Below, in pieces: positions 60,913 to 64,000 of a DNA stretch of 64,000 nt. The stretch's first letter is position 1; the number at the start of each line of letters is the position of its first letter. Under the pieces are notes generated by a model. It did not search any database, was not told the origin of the DNA, and was given only the letters and a program-made list of their open reading frames with translations. This stretch comes from Paraspadella gotoi. Taxonomy: Eukaryota; Chaetognatha. The position numbers and the translations under genes were made by a program. The stretch spans positions 15,223,921 to 15,287,920 of the forward strand of contig CM119270.1 in the NCBI GenBank assembly GCA_051294375.1, read 5' to 3'.

Positions 60913-61275
60913 CTTTCTTCTTTCGCTCCCCGTCGCGTGGAGAGGGAGTGACGGATTTGGAGATTTTCCCGCCAGAGTCCCCTTCTCTATTTGTCTCTCG
61001 AAGTTTTAAAGATGTTTTCATCGTCGGAGTAGAAAAGAAAAAAAAAGACAAATATCTTTTGGAAAAGTTTGAAATAAAAAAATGAGAAAATCCCGCGAGA
61101 GGTCGCAGGTTGTGCGAAATGAAAAAGGAAGCTGAGCGATCCGTTTATTGTTAAAGATATTGGTGATTGCTAATTAGTGATTACTGATACAACGAGTGAA
61201 ATGAATAAATGTCACTTGATTAAAAAAGAACTAAAAATCATGAAAAGCTTGAGAAAAAAAAAATCAAAATCATAC

Positions 61276-61579
61276 TTTTACAATTTATTAAACGCGTCAC
61301 CACGGTATATTTAGAACCAAAATAATTTTTTGAATAAAAAAAAAATTGATTCCAGATTGACGGCTTCTTTCATCGAAATTTACGAGTCTCAGATTCTCTC
61401 GCTTGACGTTTACGACCGCAACTTTTTCTCTTTTTTGCTATAAATTATACTATACTATACTATACTATAAATTAAAAATTAACTAAAGATTGGGAAAGAA
61501 ACTTTCCTCACCCACTTAAGTCGACAAAGAAACGGAGTCATTTTGTCGGCCTCTCTTTGATCTTTTCTTTCCACTTTGT
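61276..61579. repeat. Diverged tandem duplication, unit 1
   Basis: Shares with the next unit TTTTACAATTTATTAAACGCG, TTAGAACCAAAATA, TTCTTTCATC, GCTTGACGTTTACGAC, GTCGACAAAGAAA and TTTTGTCGGCCTC in the same order. It contains a (TATAC)n microsatellite (about 61446-61470) absent from unit 2. Confidence 0.8.
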
Positions 61580-61627
61580 TTTGTTTTTTTTTGGAGAAAA
61601 TAAAGATTTCGATGACCAGATTCATAA

Positions 61628-61911
61628 TTTTACAATTTATTAAACGCGTCACTACTGTATATATTTAGAACCAAAATAGTTTTTTTAATAAAAAAACAAT
61701 TGGTTCCAGATTGTCGGGTTCTTTCATCCAATTTTACGAGTCTCAAATTGTCTTGCTTGACGTTTACGACTGCAACTTTTTCTCTTTTTTGCTACATGCA
61801 ACAAATTAAAAATTAAACAAAGAAAAGAACATTTCCTCACCCAATGAAGTCGACAAAGAAATGGAGGCATTTTGTCGGCCTCGTCTTTGATCTTTTCTTT
61901 CCACTTTTTTT
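61628..61911. repeat. Diverged tandem duplication, unit 2
   Basis: Second copy of 61276-61579 with roughly one difference in eight bases by eye, including substitutions, so it is an old true duplication, unlike the indel-only pattern at 23-29 kb. No gene is seen in either unit. Confidence 0.8.
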
Positions 61912-62355
61912 TAAAATCCATTCTATTTTTTTAAAATGAAAAAACAGCTGGAAATCGAGTGAAGTTGGCACCTGTACTGAAGCAATCATTGCACAACAAC
62001 ATCAAAAAAAGAAAGTTTAGAAGTTTAGAATTGACAATTCATCTTATAAAAAAAAAATTCCAAAACATTGTTTTGGAAAACAAAAACAAAACGTTAGGAA
62101 AAACAAAATCTCCACGTTCTTTTGACCTTTTTCCCCCCATGAACTTAACGATAAATTATCGGCTCCCGCCAAGTGTTGGCCTTTCCCGATCGGCTGCGAC
62201 TTTTCGGGTCTCTTTCCGAAATCGGCTCAATTCTCTCGCGACGAAATTTTGTGCGAAACATAAAAAAACAAACAAAAACCGAATATCAAAGTTGAGCGGA
62301 ATAAAAGATTAGTAGAGGCTGAGAGCCACGCCCCCTTTGTGAATCGGCCGGCGCC

Positions 62356-62401
62356 AGAGAGAGAGAGAGAGAGAGAGAGAAGAAGAGAGTAGAAAGAATG
62401 A

Positions 62402-62485
<84 letters not shown>

Positions 62486-62486
62486 C
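62356..62486. repeat. (GA)n interrupted array
   Basis: Broken by AAGAAGAGAGTAG and GATGAG. Followed by (CGT)n at 62628-62655. 62,760-63,260 is unique, with no gene seen. Confidence 0.93.
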
Positions 62487-63267
62487 ATTGATCGGCGCCA
62501 ATCTTCCGTGGCGTTCGGGGTCACGTGATCCATTTTTTCTTCTCAATCGATTCTGTTTTGACCCGAAATTCGACCTCGCGACGCCCATCATCTCCAACGC
62601 GACACGCCCACCAAGACCAAGGGGGTTTCGTCGTCGTCGTCGTCGTCGTCGTCGCCTTCGTTGTCCTCGTTGTCGTCGTCTTAGTTGTCGTCGCTGTCAT
62701 TTTTGTCGTCATCGTTGTTATCGTCGATTCGTCGTCATTGTTGTCGTTATTCCCATCGTCTTAGACCTTGCCATCGTTTCATTAGTCATTGAATCACATA
62801 AGGATCTCAAGTATGGTATATCGTTAATTTTTACTGACTAAACAATACTACAATTCACGGACGGCAGTACGAAAGTACCGAAAATGCATTGAATATTTTT
62901 TAAAACGAAAGAAACGTTATAATTGTTGTATAATATAATTCCTTTGTTAAATAAAAATCGGAAAAATATAGACTTTTTCCGCTTTTAATCTTCCCCTAAA
63001 AAAATAACTTTCCTCTTCGACTCGCAAAAGATAATTTTAATTGAAAAGAGAAAAACAGAAGCGACGAAAAGATAAATAATTCGATTTCATTTTTTCTTCT
63101 TTTTTCCTCTTTTCTTCTTTTTTCCAATAACAGAGTTAAGGGGATTAAATCCACCAAGACGCAATTAAAATTAAAGGAGAGACCGGAGTTTTTTTTTCTT
63201 TTTTTTGAATCTTTTATCTGCGTCTCGCAGTCGTTATCTGCGCCGAAATAATAATGGAGGGAAACCA

Positions 63268-63440
63268 AGGAGGTGAAAAAAAGGGAAAGGGAGGAAGGGA
63301 AGGAAGAAAGGAAAAGAAAAAGAGAGGGAAGGAGGTGAATAAAAGGAAAGGGAGGAAGGGAAAGAGAAAAAGAAAAAGGAAGAGAAGGTGGTGAATAAAA
63401 GGAAAGGGAGGAAGGGAAGGAGGAATAGGGAAAAGGAGGG
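63268..63440. repeat. Purine-rich tandem of about 60 bp, three units
   Basis: GGTGAATAAAAGGAAAGGGA-type starts occur near 63269, 63331 and 63388, each followed by GGAAGGGAA(A/G)G. All bases but a few T are purines on the plus strand. Confidence 0.7.
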
Positions 63441-63734
63441 AAGGTTCGGTTTAGGATGAATAAAGGAAAAGAATGTGGGAATAAAGGATGAACGAGGAAA
63501 GGATAAACAAAAGGTAAATAAATATTTGCTAAATAAACTACCGGGTTATTTTAGCTATATTTTTGATCATTTATTTATTCTAGTGTTTTTCTATTCTCTA
63601 TTTTTATTCATTTTTTTTATTCCTTTATTCGTCTCCAAAGAATTATCAGTCGCTCTGAATGCAAAGCTTTTTTTTGTTAATTTCGAAATTCAATTTTCTT
63701 CTCATTTTCTCCGAAGTTTATCCGGGGAGACGTC

Positions 63735-63882
<148 letters not shown>

Positions 63883-64000
63883 AAATGGAGCCCGTGGGTC
63901 CCTCCGTCGAAAGATTCGCGAAATATCGCAGATAAAAAATTAAATATGCAACAGTTTGCGACACTCGTCTTTGTAGAGCGAAGATGTCGACGACAGAGTC

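Overview
This is eukaryotic, almost certainly invertebrate, nuclear DNA. Introns have GT-AG borders, CpG is not depleted, and dinucleotide (CT)n/(GA)n microsatellites recur roughly every 1 to 2 kb. That density, with abundant (GTC)n/(GAT)n arrays, resembles penaeid shrimp or other decapod genomes. This is inference from base composition only; no marker gene fixes the species. Ten runs of N (10, 24-25 or about 150-570 bases) show a draft assembly, and most of them touch simple repeats.

Only two protein-coding genes are well supported, both on the minus strand and both C2H2 zinc-finger regulators. Gene A (8,080-11,748) encodes about 1,070 residues with ten dispersed fingers, nearly all in one large exon. 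Gene B (18,066-20,379) lies 6.3 kb upstream in the same orientation. It has five coding exons whose splice sites and phases agree exactly, giving 473 residues and two adjacent fingers; the last histidine of its first finger is created by splicing. Seven of the twelve fingers share an unusual signature (Y-x-S-x-W-x-x-N-[VFY]-x-R-H), and both proteins carry PxDLS-like CtBP-recruitment motifs. They are probably related repressor-type transcription factors, and a joint transcript is possible.

Layout: 1-8 kb is repeat-rich, with one orphan plus-strand splice-donor exon near 1.5 kb. 8.1-11.7 kb is gene A. 11.7-18 kb is microsatellites and a 2-kb minisatellite of about 33 bp units. 18-20.4 kb is gene B, with a cluster of four AGGTCA nuclear-receptor half-sites just upstream of it. 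23.2-29.2 kb is an error-ridden second copy of 17.5-23.2 kb, including a broken gene B, and looks like an assembly artefact. 29-45 kb is gapped noncoding sequence with a possible TATA promoter at 38.2 kb. A MITE-like element lies at 45.0-45.7 kb. 45.7-57 kb is microsatellites and long purine or pyrimidine tracts. 57.2-60.4 kb is a 1.1-kb duplication around a 0.8-kb insert. 61.3-61.9 kb is an older tandem duplication. Most open frames in the window are shadows of simple repeats (Leu-Ser or Arg-Glu polymers) and are not called.
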